64,000 nt of DNA from Sphingopyxis sp. Lineage in GTDB: Bacteria; Pseudomonadota; Alphaproteobacteria; Sphingomonadales; Sphingomonadaceae. The notes beneath the pieces are model-generated. The model had not been told where the DNA came from. It ran no database searches and worked only from the letters and a program-made list of their open reading frames with translations. Both the position numbers and the translations under genes were made by a program. The stretch spans positions 1 through 64,000 of the forward strand of contig JAGHZY010000006.1 of the NCBI GenBank assembly GCA_017745175.1. The letters are read 5' to 3'. Below are positions 1 through 8,415 of this stretch, one piece after another (the stretch's first letter is position 1; every line of letters begins with the position of its first letter).

Positions 1-8
1 TGCGATGG

Positions 9-29
9 ATCCCGGATCAAGTCCGGGAT
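9..29. repeat. Short palindrome (REP-like)
   Basis: ATCCCGGA and TCCGGGAT form a perfect 8-bp stem around a TCAAG loop. It lies downstream of the minus-strand gene that ends at 80. Palindromes of this type are common intergenic repeats in sphingomonads. No second copy was seen in this window, so calling it a repeat family rests on general knowledge. Confidence 0.5.
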
Positions 30-79
30 GACGAATGTCTGGAATCCACCCCGAAACTGCCCCCGATCCGGCGCTGCGA

Positions 80-727
80 CTAATCCGCGCCGAGCCGTAG
101 GAAACGCATATCGCCTCCGATACGGTGCAGGGTGAGGCCGCGTTCGGTCTTTTCGGCGCAGGCATTGTCGAAATCGACCACGCCGATATCGTTGGGCCTG
201 ATGATGACGTGCAGCTTGCCGCCATCGGCCCCGGTCAGTTCGAAGGGCGGGGCGGCTATTCCGTAGACCGGTTCGCGCACCGCAATCCGTCGCGGGACGC
301 GATTGTCGTCGTCGGGCATCGTCCAGCCGTCGGTCTGGGTGTAGCCGTCGATAGGGTCGCCGCTGTCGAACCAGATGGTGAAATCGACGCCGGGAATGGC
401 GCGTCCGTTCGGCCAGGTGACGACGATTGTGGGCACCGCGCCGTCGATTTCGCCGAGCGGGCCTTTCTCCATCGTCGGCGGCACGGGTTTCGGGTCGGTG
501 GTCAGGCAGACCGTGTCGCCGCGCGCTTCCCAGCGGCCCTCGGCGCGTTCGTCGAGCGCGCCGGCGGCGAGCATATATTGAAAGCGGCCGTCGTTCCGGA
601 TGAGCAGCCCGCCGCCGACGTCGGGCCCTTCGGCGAGGCTGTATTCGCCGACGAAGGGCGAATCCTGCGCGGCGGCGGGGACGGCGGGTGCAACAATCAG
701 CACGGCGGCGAGGAACGGGGTGCGCAT
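80..727 (-). CDS. Secreted hypothetical protein
   Basis: This 215-residue protein begins with a clear Sec signal peptide: a hydrophobic run at about residues 5-20 ending in a PAAA-QD type cleavage site. The mature part is acidic and has two widely spaced cysteines (VCL near residue 73, ACA near 189) that could form a disulfide in the periplasm. It includes a GxWEARGDTVCL stretch of the kind found in small lipocalin-like or META-like periplasmic proteins, but I do not recognise a defined family. It is divergent from prfC, with about 77 bases between the start codons. No function can be assigned. Confidence 0.75.
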   Translation of the reverse strand: MRTPFLAAVLIVAPAVPAAAQDSPFVGEYSLAEGPDVGGGLLIRNDGRFQYMLAAGALDERAEGRWEARGDTVCLTTDPKPVPPTMEKGPLGEIDGAVPTIVVTWPNGRAIPGVDFTIWFDSGDPIDGYTQTDGWTMPDDDNRVPRRIAVREPVYGIAAPPFELTGADGGKLHVIIRPNDIGVVDFDNACAEKTERGLTLHRIGGDMRFLRLGAD

Positions 728-804
728 GGCGCGATCATGCGTGCGCCGGGACGCCGGCGCCAGCCCCTTTCCACATCTCGCGCCACCTGCTAGGCGCCCG
801 CGCC

Positions 805-2397
805 ATGTCCAAGCATCCCGACCGCCGCACCTTCGCCATCATCTCGCACCCCGACGCGGGCAAGACGACGCTGACCGAGAAATTGCTCGTCGCGGGCGGC
901 GCGATCCATATCGCGGGCGAGGTCAAGGCGCGCGGCGCCGCGCGGCGCGCGCGCTCCGACTGGATGAAGATCGAACAGCAGCGCGGGATTTCGGTGACCT
1001 CGTCGGTGATGACCTTCGAACATGCGGGGCTGACCTTCAACCTGCTCGACACTCCGGGGCACGAGGATTTCAGCGAGGATACCTATCGCACCCTCACGGC
1101 CGTCGACAGCGCAGTGATGGTGATCGATGCCGCAAAGGGCATCGAGCCGCAGACGCTGAAGCTGTTCGAGGTGTGCCGCCTGCGTTCGGTGCCGATCATC
1201 ACCTTCATCAACAAGGTCGACCGCGAGGGGCAGACGCCGTTCGAACTGCTCGACGAGGTTGCCGACCGGCTTGCGCTCGACGTCTGTCCGATGAACTGGC
1301 CCGCGGGCATGGGCGGACAGTTCGAGGGGATTTACGATCTCGTCGACCCAGCACTGATGGTGCCCGGAGGCGACGCGTCGCGCATGTATGAGGGCGAGCG
1401 GATCGCGGTCGAGGGGCTCGACGATCCGCGCCTCGCCACGAAGCTCAGCGCGCCTGCGCTCGCCCTGCTCAGGGAAGAGACCGAGCTGGCGTCGGCCTGC
1501 TACGCGCCGTTCGACGCTGCGGCGTACCGGAATGGCGATCTGACACCGGTCTTTTTCGGGTCGGCGCTGAAGGAGTTCGGGGTCGTCGACCTGCTCGCGG
1601 GTCTCGCCAGCCACGCGCCGGGGCCGCAGCCGCAGCCCGCCGAGCCCGCGCCGGTGCAGCCCGACGACGACGCCGTCACCGGCTTCGTGTTCAAGGTGCA
1701 GGCGAACATGAACCCCGCGCACCGCGACCGCATCGCCTTCATGCGGCTCTGCTCGGGCAAGTTCGAGCGTGGCATGCGGCTGATGCAGGGCGGGACGGGC
1801 AAGGCGATCGCGATCAGCCGCCCGATGCTGTTCCTCGCGCAGGACCGCGAAATGGCCGAGGAAGCTTATCCCGGCGACATCATCGGGATTCCGAACCACG
1901 GGACCTTGCGCGTCGGCGATACGCTGTCCGAACGCAGCGACATCACGATCACCGGGCTGCCGAACTTCGCGCCCGAAATCCTCCGCCGCGTTGCGCTCGT
2001 CGACCCGACGAAGACCAAGCAGCTGAGGAAGGCGCTCGACGACATGGCCGAGGAGGGGATCATCCAGGTCTTCTACCCGGAGATCGGGGCGAACATGATC
2101 GTTGGCGTCGTGGGGCAGCTGCAGCTCGACGTATTGATCAGCCGGCTCGAGGCCGAATACAAGGTCGAGGCGAAGCTCGAGCAGTCGCCATGGGACACCG
2201 CGCGCTGGATCGCGAGCGACGATCCGGCCGCGCTCAAGGCGTTCCAGGCCGACAACCGCGGCGCCGCGGCGGCGGACCGCGACGGCGCGCCGGTGTTCAT
2301 GGCGAAGGATGCGTGGGAGGTCGGCTATGTAACCCAGCGCAATCCGTCGATCCGCTTTACCGCGACCAAGGAACGCGTTTTCGCCAACGCGGGTTGA
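805..2397 (+). CDS. prfC: Peptide chain release factor 3 (RF3)
   Basis: This 530-residue translational GTPase recycles RF1/RF2 from the ribosome after peptide release; E. coli RF3 has 529 residues. The GTPase domain shows G1 at 15-22 (HPDAGKTT), G3 DTPGH at 82-86 and G4 NKVD at 136-139. The RF3 hallmark WMKIEQQRGISVTSSVM follows switch I. EF-Tu-like domain 2 and the RF3 C-terminal domain follow, ending in NPSIRFTATKERVFAN. The frame is open further upstream to 688, but homology starts at the ATG at 805 (MSKHPDRRTFAIISHPDAG), which gives the family length. It sits in an ordinary housekeeping context, divergent from a secreted protein. Confidence 0.97.
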   Translation: MSKHPDRRTFAIISHPDAGKTTLTEKLLVAGGAIHIAGEVKARGAARRARSDWMKIEQQRGISVTSSVMTFEHAGLTFNLLDTPGHEDFSEDTYRTLTAVDSAVMVIDAAKGIEPQTLKLFEVCRLRSVPIITFINKVDREGQTPFELLDEVADRLALDVCPMNWPAGMGGQFEGIYDLVDPALMVPGGDASRMYEGERIAVEGLDDPRLATKLSAPALALLREETELASACYAPFDAAAYRNGDLTPVFFGSALKEFGVVDLLAGLASHAPGPQPQPAEPAPVQPDDDAVTGFVFKVQANMNPAHRDRIAFMRLCSGKFERGMRLMQGGTGKAIAISRPMLFLAQDREMAEEAYPGDIIGIPNHGTLRVGDTLSERSDITITGLPNFAPEILRRVALVDPTKTKQLRKALDDMAEEGIIQVFYPEIGANMIVGVVGQLQLDVLISRLEAEYKVEAKLEQSPWDTARWIASDDPAALKAFQADNRGAAAADRDGAPVFMAKDAWEVGYVTQRNPSIRFTATKERVFANAG

Positions 2398-2453
2398 TCG
2401 GACTGCGCATCCGTCCCACCATGGCCGCCGGGTCGATCATGGTGGGGGTATCG

Positions 2454-2912
2454 ATGCGCACATGGATTATGGCGCTCGCCGCGATGGCGGGCAGTGTGTC
2501 GGCGGCGGCACAGACGATCGCGATGCCGATCCACAGGGGCTTCTGGACCAACGATACCGAAAAATGTGCGAGTGTGCATCACGGCTATGTCTTCGACGGC
2601 AAGCGCTGGGGCGCACTCTATTATTACGGGCCGGGCGGCAGCCTGGGGCCGGCGGTCGAACTCGAGCCGATAACGCAGACGCGCGCTGTCGACGACGGTT
2701 TCACCCAGATGCAGTTCGGCGGCCATGACGGCGCGGGCTATTTTCGTGTGAAGGCACTCGGATCGGACCGCGCGCTCTACCGGGTCGGCGCGCCGTTCCG
2801 CGAAGAGATTCAGGTCACCGAGGAGCCGCTGATCCGCTGTGATTTCAAGACGCTGTCGCCGAAAATGCAAGCGGCGTTGCGGCGCCACGCGCCGGGGCTG
2901 GCCGTCAGATAA
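2454..2912 (+). CDS. Small secreted hypothetical protein
   Basis: This 152-residue protein has a Sec signal peptide (MRTWIMALAAMAGSVSAAAQ, cleavage around 19-20). The mature part has two cysteines (KCASVHHGYVF and LIRCDF). The ATG at 2454 is chosen because a strong purine-rich Shine-Dalgarno (GGTGGGGG) lies a few bases upstream; an in-frame ATG at 2439 would put the signal peptide too far in. The last 8 bases overlap the convergent dinB gene. The fold resembles small periplasmic proteins of sphingomonads with no known role. I do not recognise the family. Confidence 0.75.
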   Translation: MRTWIMALAAMAGSVSAAAQTIAMPIHRGFWTNDTEKCASVHHGYVFDGKRWGALYYYGPGGSLGPAVELEPITQTRAVDDGFTQMQFGGHDGAGYFRVKALGSDRALYRVGAPFREEIQVTEEPLIRCDFKTLSPKMQAALRRHAPGLAVR

Positions 2913-4035
2913 GGCTGAGCAGGTCCGTGGGAGCGACGGCCGTGCCTTCCTCCTCATCCTCCTCGCCCTCGAACTTGCTGAGCGTCACGCCGAGCAGGCG
3001 GATGCCCTGTTCGGTGGGGAGCAACGGGGCGAGGATCGCCTCGCCCGCTGCGAGCAGCGAATTGCCGTCGATTATCGGGCGGGGGACCGATCTGGCGCGC
3101 GTGATCGTGCGAAAGTCGGCGTAGCGCAGCTTGAGCGTCACCGTGCGGCCGCGCGCGCCCTTCTTCGCCGCACGGTCCCACACCACCGTGCAGACATGCG
3201 CGAGCGCCTCGCGGATTTCGGTGTCGGTGATCAGGTCATTGAAGAAGGTGCGCTCGCCGCCCAATGATTTCAGCGGCCGATTCGATTTGACGCGGCGATG
3301 GTCGATGCCGCGCGCGAGATTGTAGAGCCATTCGGCGCTGTTGCCGAAATGCGCCGCGAGCCATTCCGGCGCCTTCGCGGCGAGATCGGCGCCCGAAAAG
3401 ACGCCGAGCCCCTCCATCTTCGCGGCGGTGACGGGGCCGATGCCGTGGAAGCGGCGGATCGAGAGCGTCTGCACGAACGCGGCGCCCCTGCCGGGCGGGA
3501 TGACGGTAAGGCCGTCGGGCTTGTTCTGGTCCGACGCGAGCTTGGCGATGAACTTGTTGTACGAGACGCCCGCCGATGCGGTGAGGCCGGTTTCCTCGCG
3601 GATCCGCCGGCGGATCGCTTTCGCGGCCGCCGTCGCGTTTCCGAGCCCGGCCTTGTCGGCGCTGACGTCGAGATAGGCTTCGTCGAGCGACAGCGGCTCG
3701 ACCTCGTCGGCATAGTCGCGAAAGATCGCGCGGATCTGGTGCGAGATGTCGCGATAGACCTCGAAACGCGGCGGCACGAAGATGAGCCCGGGGCACTGGC
3801 GCTTCGCGGTGACGCTCGGCATCGCCGAGCGCACGCCGAATTTGCGCGCCTCATAGCTTGCGGCGGCGACGACGCCGCGGCGCGAGGAGCCGCCGACCGC
3901 GACGGGCTGCCCGCGCAGCGCCGGATCGTCGCGCTGCTCGACCGAGGCGTAGAAGGCGTCCATGTCGACATGGATGATCTTGCGGACCGGGATGTCCGCG
4001 CCCTCATCGGGCCCTTGGTCTTCGCCGTCCTGCAC
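2905..4035 (-). CDS. dinB: DNA polymerase IV (Y-family translesion polymerase)
   Basis: This 376-residue error-prone polymerase acts in damage bypass. The first carboxylate motif is HVDMDAFYASVE at 22-33 (D24, with Tyr 29 at the steric-gate position). The second is SLDEAYLDVS with D118/E119. The little-finger domain follows with SLGGERTF. The C-terminus (TDLLSLI) resembles a beta-clamp binding peptide. An acidic EGEEDEEE tract precedes it. The first about 16 residues are not family-typical, so a later start is possible, although no better ATG is available before the catalytic motif. It is convergent with the small secreted gene at 2454. Confidence 0.95.
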   Translation of the reverse strand: MQDGEDQGPDEGADIPVRKIIHVDMDAFYASVEQRDDPALRGQPVAVGGSSRRGVVAAASYEARKFGVRSAMPSVTAKRQCPGLIFVPPRFEVYRDISHQIRAIFRDYADEVEPLSLDEAYLDVSADKAGLGNATAAAKAIRRRIREETGLTASAGVSYNKFIAKLASDQNKPDGLTVIPPGRGAAFVQTLSIRRFHGIGPVTAAKMEGLGVFSGADLAAKAPEWLAAHFGNSAEWLYNLARGIDHRRVKSNRPLKSLGGERTFFNDLITDTEIREALAHVCTVVWDRAAKKGARGRTVTLKLRYADFRTITRARSVPRPIIDGNSLLAAGEAILAPLLPTEQGIRLLGVTLSKFEGEEDEEEGTAVAPTDLLSLI

Positions 4036-4124
4036 GCGGTATCTTTAACATGTTGCCACGATGTTCTCAATGACGCGCTTGACGGCGGGCGGGCAAACTG
4101 GCAATCGCCGCCGGCCTTGGGTGA

Positions 4125-4198
4125 GCGGGTATAGCATAGTGGTAATGCTCTAGCCTTCCAAGCTAGCTAGGCGGGTTCGATTCCCGCTACCCGCTCCA
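4125..4198 (+). tRNA. tRNA-Gly(TCC)
   Basis: The cloverleaf is complete. The acceptor stem GCGGGTA (4125-4131) pairs with TACCCGC (4188-4194). The anticodon stem CTAGC/GCTAG (4150-4154/4162-4166) encloses the loop CTTCCAA with anticodon TCC at 4157-4159. The T arm contains GGTTCGATTCC. The discriminator T4195 is followed by an encoded CCA (4196-4198). The downstream neighbour is an integrase that starts 162 bases later, so the 3' half of this gene is the probable attachment site of an integrated element. Confidence 0.95.
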
Positions 4199-4307
4199 GA
4201 GGCCCTTCCGAGAACGTCCGGCAACGTCCAGAAAACGGCTGATTTCTCCCACTTTTTCTGCTATGATCGTCCCTGTCGATGCGGGCGTATCTCGACGTAC
4301 CCGGCAA

Positions 4308-4361
4308 ATTTGAGGGTATATTTGAGGGTATCTCCCGAACGGTGATGGAGAGATACCCTCA
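4308..4361 (+). promoter_or_regulatory. Tandem and inverted 12-bp repeats at the integrase start
   Basis: ATTTGAGGGTAT occurs twice head to tail (4308-4319 and 4320-4331). TGAGGGTATCTC (4323-4334) is also repeated in inverted form as GAGATACCCTCA (4350-4361), with the last base being the A of the integrase ATG. This could be a set of integrase arm-type binding sites that also autoregulates the gene, or an mRNA hairpin that hides the start codon. The repeats are seen directly. The function is inferred from similar repeats often found between tRNA genes and P4-type integrases. Confidence 0.6.
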
Positions 4362-5587
4362 TGGGACTGACGGCAGTAGCGATCAAGGCGGCCAAAGGCC
4401 GCGACAAGCAATACAAAATGAGTGATTCGGGCGGCCTCTATCTGCTCGTGACGCCATCCGGCCGGCGATACTGGCGAATGAACTACCGATTCCTTGGCAA
4501 GGGCAAGACGCTGGCATTCGGGAGCTGGCCCGATGTCGACCTTGCCGGCGCCAGGGCGAAGCGCGACGACGCCCGTCGCCTGCTTGCCACGGGTCAGGAT
4601 CCGGCAGAGCAAGCGAGGCTGGACAAGGCCGCGGCTAGCGTCGCGGCGGCGAACACCTTCAAGGCGGTTGCGGAGGAATGGCTGGTCAAAGTCGAGAAGG
4701 AAGGTCTCGCGCCCGCCACGATGAAGAAGAATCGCTGGCTGCTGGATTTTTCCTATCCGTCGATCGGGCACCGGCCGATCTCTGAGATCAAGCCGTTCGA
4801 ATTGCTGACCCTGTTCCGCAAATTCGAAACCAAGGGTAAGCATGAAACCGCGCATCGCCTGCGAAGCATATGCGGCCAGGTCTTCCGTTATGCCATCGCC
4901 ACGGTCCGGGCGGATCATGACGTTTCCGCCGATCTGCGCGGCGCGCTGATTACGCCGAAGGTCACGCATCGTGCCGCCATCACGACGCCCACGGAGGTTG
5001 GCGCGTTGCTGCGGGCGATCGAAAGCTATGAGGGCCATCCGTCCACCGTGGTCGCGCTACGCCTCTTGCCCCATATCTTCGTTCGCCCCGGCGAATTGCG
5101 GCACGCCGAATGGAAGGAGTTCGACTTCGACAAAGCGGTCTGGATCATTCCGGAAGCCAAGATGAAGATGCGCCGGGTCCACAAGATTCCGCTTTCCCGG
5201 CAGGCACTGGAAATTCTCGCCATGCTGGAGAATGACGGCGGCCTGAGTCCTTATCTTTTCCCCTCGCTCCGTTCGGCCAGTCGCCCGATGTCCGAAAACA
5301 CGATCAATGGCGCGTTGCGACGCCTCGGCTACGCGAAGGAGGAAATGACCGGCCATGGTTTTCGCGCGATGGCGAGCACGTTGCTCAACGAAATGGGCCG
5401 CTGGAACCCCGACGCGATCGAGCGGCAACTCGCGCATGCCGAAGGCAATGCTGTGCGGCGTGCTTACGCCCGGGGCGAATATTGGGACGAACGCGTCCAG
5501 ATGATGCAATATTGGTCGGACGAGCTCGATCGCTTGCGGAAGACGTTCGAACAGCCGAAGGCGGCGAATGCGCGGCGCTGGGGCTGA
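4361..5587 (+). CDS. P4-type tyrosine recombinase / integrase
   Basis: This 408-residue site-specific recombinase probably inserted an element at the adjacent tRNA-Gly. The N-terminus has the DUF4102 arm-binding domain (SDSGGLYLLVTPSGRRYWR at about 21-39). A SAM-like core-binding domain covers about 100-180. The catalytic domain shows R247 in RPGELR, K271-274 region residues, H332 and R335 in GHGFR, H359 in LAHAEG and the nucleophile Y369 in RRAYARGEYW. All five classical catalytic residues are present, so it looks functional. Its start codon is the end of an inverted repeat. It is convergent with the HTH-containing gene that ends at 5601, 13 bases away. Confidence 0.95.
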   Translation: MGLTAVAIKAAKGRDKQYKMSDSGGLYLLVTPSGRRYWRMNYRFLGKGKTLAFGSWPDVDLAGARAKRDDARRLLATGQDPAEQARLDKAAASVAAANTFKAVAEEWLVKVEKEGLAPATMKKNRWLLDFSYPSIGHRPISEIKPFELLTLFRKFETKGKHETAHRLRSICGQVFRYAIATVRADHDVSADLRGALITPKVTHRAAITTPTEVGALLRAIESYEGHPSTVVALRLLPHIFVRPGELRHAEWKEFDFDKAVWIIPEAKMKMRRVHKIPLSRQALEILAMLENDGGLSPYLFPSLRSASRPMSENTINGALRRLGYAKEEMTGHGFRAMASTLLNEMGRWNPDAIERQLAHAEGNAVRRAYARGEYWDERVQMMQYWSDELDRLRKTFEQPKAANARRWG

Positions 5588-5600
5588 TCGGTCCCGGTTC

Positions 5601-6773
5601 TCAGTCCGAATAGGTCCAGCGATGCACCGCCGCGATCGATGCGAACACGGCTGACGGGTGCGAAAGCGGGTCGTGCCGCTCGATTGCCGCATCGACCCAG
5701 TCGAGCCATTGACCCACCGTCATCTCGTCGATCACCGCCTCCCTGTCGAGATCGGTGTTGCGCAGTGCTGCCGCGAAATCGCGGACGAGCGAGGCCTCGC
5801 GCCACGCCTCGGCATGCTCGGTGAGCCGCCGAAAGCGGTTTCGGTCGATGCGCTGCCTTTCCTCGCGTTCGCGTCGCTGCTCCTCTCTTGTCCTGTATCG
5901 ACGCTCTTCCTCTTCGCGCTCTTCGCGCCGCGCCGCCAGAGCAGGAAACGCCACAAGCATCGTCGCCACGATATCGCTGATCATTTGTTCGAGGCGATGT
6001 TTGGGGCCTTCGCGCCAGTTGCGGCGGAAGCCCGCGGGCATCCAGTTCTTGATCTCGAAAATGAGATCGCCGGTTGGCTCGAGCAGAAGCCGCGTGGCGT
6101 TCTTGCCCTTGAACGACCAGCGCCAGTCGTCGGGTGTAATCGGGACTTTTACCTGTTTCAGCCGGTAGCGAAGCTGGAATGCGATGACATCCTGACCCGA
6201 GCGGGCGGTGAGTTCGCCATGCTGGTTCTTTTCCACGATCGCACCGCGTGCTTCGAGACTTTTGCAGACGGCATCGAGGACGCGGAGCAGGCGGCGATCC
6301 GCGCTGTCGAACGGGACAACCTTCTGCCATTTCTCGCTGCGATGATCATAATATGTCTGGCCCTCGCGAACTTCCTCATCGCGGAACGCGATGCGCTCTT
6401 CGACCAGTGGATGCGGGTTGGTCAGCCGTTCCGGCACGCGGATGTCCGGTAGCTCGGCTCTGAACTGGTCGATTTGCGACTTGGGCGTCGCCGGCGGTTC
6501 TGAAGAGCCGGCTCTGCGGTGCACAATGACGTCGGCTCCCTTCGCGCCGGCTGGCAGCGGAGGCTTGGGCCCGACAGGCTTGCCCGCGGCGAGCTTGTTC
6601 CAATGACCTTGCGGCGGTCGCGGAATCTGCTCGCGCTTGCACAGCTTGGCGAGGCCCTGGTCGGAAAGCCCGAGACCCTTCGCGACGTGGATCATCGGCT
6701 GCTGCCAGACGAGATCGTAGATTTGCTGTCGCGATATCTCGCGGTTCTGTTTTACGTCGTCATTGCTGACCAT
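5601..6773 (-). CDS. Hypothetical protein with N-terminal HTH
   Basis: The 390 residues begin with a DNA-binding-like segment at about 16-58 (IYDLVWQQPMIHVAKGLGLS, followed by DQGLAKLCKREQIPRPPQGHW), similar to small HTH modules found on mobile elements. The middle part is mixed alpha/beta. Residues about 285-320 are extremely rich in Arg and Glu and should form a long charged helix or coiled coil. The C-terminus ends in a short tryptophan-rich region. There is no recognisable catalytic motif. Its place beside the integrase suggests cargo or a regulator of the integrated element. The function is unknown. Confidence 0.75.
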   Translation of the reverse strand: MVSNDDVKQNREISRQQIYDLVWQQPMIHVAKGLGLSDQGLAKLCKREQIPRPPQGHWNKLAAGKPVGPKPPLPAGAKGADVIVHRRAGSSEPPATPKSQIDQFRAELPDIRVPERLTNPHPLVEERIAFRDEEVREGQTYYDHRSEKWQKVVPFDSADRRLLRVLDAVCKSLEARGAIVEKNQHGELTARSGQDVIAFQLRYRLKQVKVPITPDDWRWSFKGKNATRLLLEPTGDLIFEIKNWMPAGFRRNWREGPKHRLEQMISDIVATMLVAFPALAARREEREEEERRYRTREEQRREREERQRIDRNRFRRLTEHAEAWREASLVRDFAAALRNTDLDREAVIDEMTVGQWLDWVDAAIERHDPLSHPSAVFASIAAVHRWTYSD

Positions 6774-6840
6774 GAATCTCGAATTCCTTATGCCGGGTCA
6801 GCAGGGAATCGATCAGTTCCAGTCGGGCTGCAATGGCCAT
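6760..6840 (-). CDS. Possible 26-residue upstream peptide
   Basis: A short minus-strand frame (MAIAARLELIDSLLTRHKEF and six more residues) ends inside the start of the HTH-containing gene, overlapping it by 14 bases. It has plausible amphipathic helix character, but only a weak ribosome-binding site. It may be a coupled leader peptide, the end of a decayed gene, or chance. Confidence 0.2.
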   Translation of the reverse strand: MAIAARLELIDSLLTRHKEFEIHGQQ

Positions 6841-7103
6841 GGTCTGCGTTCCAGATCGCACATTTAGCTTTCACGCGAATTCGGCAAGCCTTCGTCGAGG
6901 CCGAACCGGGGTGGAAACCCGGTCAGGACTTACATGGGTTCAGACTTCAAGCTCAAACGACCGAAATGATATAAACGGAACGTCCGCTTGCTCCGTCTCT
7001 TGGCCGAAAGCTGTCATTACGCAATCGGCCGCCTGCTGAAATTGCCTGGCGGTTTCAGAGAAATGCCAGCCTGATCGCGGCGCGGTGCGCCGAACATGGG
7101 GGC
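6774..7103. other. Intergenic stretch without a clear gene
   Basis: This region lies between the start of the HTH-containing gene and the end of the sigma-factor gene. Apart from the possible 26-residue peptide at 6760-6840, I see no credible reading frame, hairpin or repeat. It includes an AT-richer patch around 6950-6980, which may hold the promoter of the HTH-containing gene. Confidence 0.4.
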
Positions 7104-7691
7104 TTACCCCTTCGAGGGCCGCATATCGTCATCCAGCTGGGCAGCCAGGAGCCTGCGGGCGCGGTAGACCCTTGTCTCGACGGTCTTCGCGGAGAGGCCG
7201 AGAAGCTCGCCGGCCGCCTGCTGGGAATAGCCCTCGAATACGGTCAGCAACAGCGGCGCTTTCAGGGCGTCGGAGAGCTTGCCGATCGCCTTGTCCAGGC
7301 GCCGCGCCCGCTGTTCGAGAATCACCATGTCGTCCGCGGGCATGGCCGGATCGAACACTTCCATCGCAGCGCTTTCCTCGAAGCTCTGGGCGCAGAAGAA
7401 CATCCGCCTTACTTTCATTCGCCGGCCGCGGTCGCGCGCCTTGTTGAGGGCGATGGTCCGAAGCCAGGCCCCGAACGGGCGCTCGGGGTTATAGCGATCC
7501 AGCGCGGACCATGCGGCGATGAACGCCTCTTGCACCGCCTCATAGGCCTCCTCGGGATCGCCGGCATAGCGACGCAGCATTCGGTACAGGCTCTCTTTGT
7601 GACGGTGGACCAGCTGATTAAACGCGTGATCATCGCCTGCCGCAGCCAACTGGGCGAGCGAGGCGTCTGGCGCCTCCAGATCGACCTTCAC
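7104..7691 (-). CDS. ECF RNA polymerase sigma factor, CnrH-like
   Basis: This 195-residue extracytoplasmic-function sigma factor has region 2 at about 22-92, with the core-binding and -10 recognition helices ending in PFGAWLRTIALNKARDRGRR. Region 4 is at about 130-186 (LDKAIGKLSDALKAPLLLTV, then an HTH GLSAKTVETRVYRARRLL). It is the last gene of a coupled three-gene unit: its ATG overlaps the stop of the periplasmic sensor gene by 4 bases. Order, size (CnrH is about 191 residues) and neighbours match the CnrYXH nickel/cobalt system. It is therefore expected to be held at the membrane by the 96-residue protein and released when the sensor binds metal. Targets are not proven. Confidence 0.88.
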   Translation of the reverse strand: MKVDLEAPDASLAQLAAAGDDHAFNQLVHRHKESLYRMLRRYAGDPEEAYEAVQEAFIAAWSALDRYNPERPFGAWLRTIALNKARDRGRRMKVRRMFFCAQSFEESAAMEVFDPAMPADDMVILEQRARRLDKAIGKLSDALKAPLLLTVFEGYSQQAAGELLGLSAKTVETRVYRARRLLAAQLDDDMRPSKG

Positions 7692-8128
7692 CGCCTCTCT
7701 ACAGTCAGCGAACTGATGACGGTCGCGTCAAACACCGTTGCCTGCTGCGGGGTCAGCACCGCGCGCATCGCGAGGATATGGACCATTGTCTCTTGCTGAA
7801 GCGCGGCCATGGCGACGTGTGCACGGTCGATCGCCGCTTGAACCCTGGGCGTATAGGCGTGGCTCTCCTGGAAGGCCTGCGCCAGTTCTGCATTGGCCGC
7901 CCGCATCTCCGCCTGCAGGGCATCGCAACGGGCTCGATGCTCGCGCTCGATATCGGCGATGCTGCGTTCCTGTTCGGGGCTCAGGCTCAGCCGCTCATGC
8001 ACCAGGACATGGAGCGGTTGCTCGGGACGCATCTGGCGCAGCACATATTGGGAACCGCCCCAGGCTCCCATCGCGGCGCCGAGAATGGCGAGCACCAGGG
8101 TGAGGATCATGCTGCGCATCAAGCTCAT
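7688..8128 (-). CDS. Periplasmic Ni/Co sensor, CnrX-like
   Basis: The 146 residues comprise an N-terminal membrane anchor (about 8-28) and a helical periplasmic domain of the metal-resistance/CpxP-like fold. Residues equivalent to all five CnrX metal ligands can be seen: H40 and H44 in LHVLVHE, E61 in IEREH, and H117 and M121 in MVHILAMRA. From memory, CnrX uses H42, H46, E63, H119 and M123, which is a constant offset of two. This strongly suggests Ni(II)/Co(II) sensing. The gene overlaps both neighbours by 4 bases (ATGA), so the three proteins should be made in fixed ratio. A generic Spy/CpxP chaperone is the alternative, but the HxxxM pair argues against it. Confidence 0.85.
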   Translation of the reverse strand: MSLMRSMILTLVLAILGAAMGAWGGSQYVLRQMRPEQPLHVLVHERLSLSPEQERSIADIEREHRARCDALQAEMRAANAELAQAFQESHAYTPRVQAAIDRAHVAMAALQQETMVHILAMRAVLTPQQATVFDATVISSLTVERR

Positions 8129-8415
8129 GGACGTCCCTCCAGCAGGGTGGAGGGGGCGAGAGTGGAGACGTTGGCGAACGCGCCGGACGGCTCGGGTTTG
8201 GCAGCGGTAATCGCGATGGCACCGCCGGTCGTCACACCCACCACAATTGCCAGGCAGAGCGAGGCCATCTGCAAGGGGGCGAGTGTGCGGACCGTCTGCG
8301 CGTCCCGCCGCCGGCGTTGAATGCTGCGCGCGATTTCGTCGTTCAACCGATCCAGAGAACGGTCGGTTGGTGCCGCCGCCAACGTGGCGATCAGCGCGTC
8401 AAATGGATCGCTCAT
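8125..8415 (-). CDS. Membrane anti-sigma factor, CnrY-like
   Basis: The 96 residues have a cytoplasmic N-terminus of about 45 residues, rich in Asp, Arg and Leu (IARSIQRRRRDAQ), one transmembrane helix at about 49-72 and a short periplasmic tail ending STLLEGRP. CnrY is 95 residues with the same topology. The start ATG at 8415 is inferred from homologous size; the frame stays open far upstream without coding character. It is the first gene of the YXH-like operon, and its stop overlaps the sensor start by 4 bases. The expected role is to bind and inhibit the ECF sigma factor until the CnrX-like sensor signals metal. Confidence 0.78.
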   Translation of the reverse strand: MSDPFDALIATLAAAPTDRSLDRLNDEIARSIQRRRRDAQTVRTLAPLQMASLCLAIVVGVTTGGAIAITAAKPEPSGAFANVSTLAPSTLLEGRP

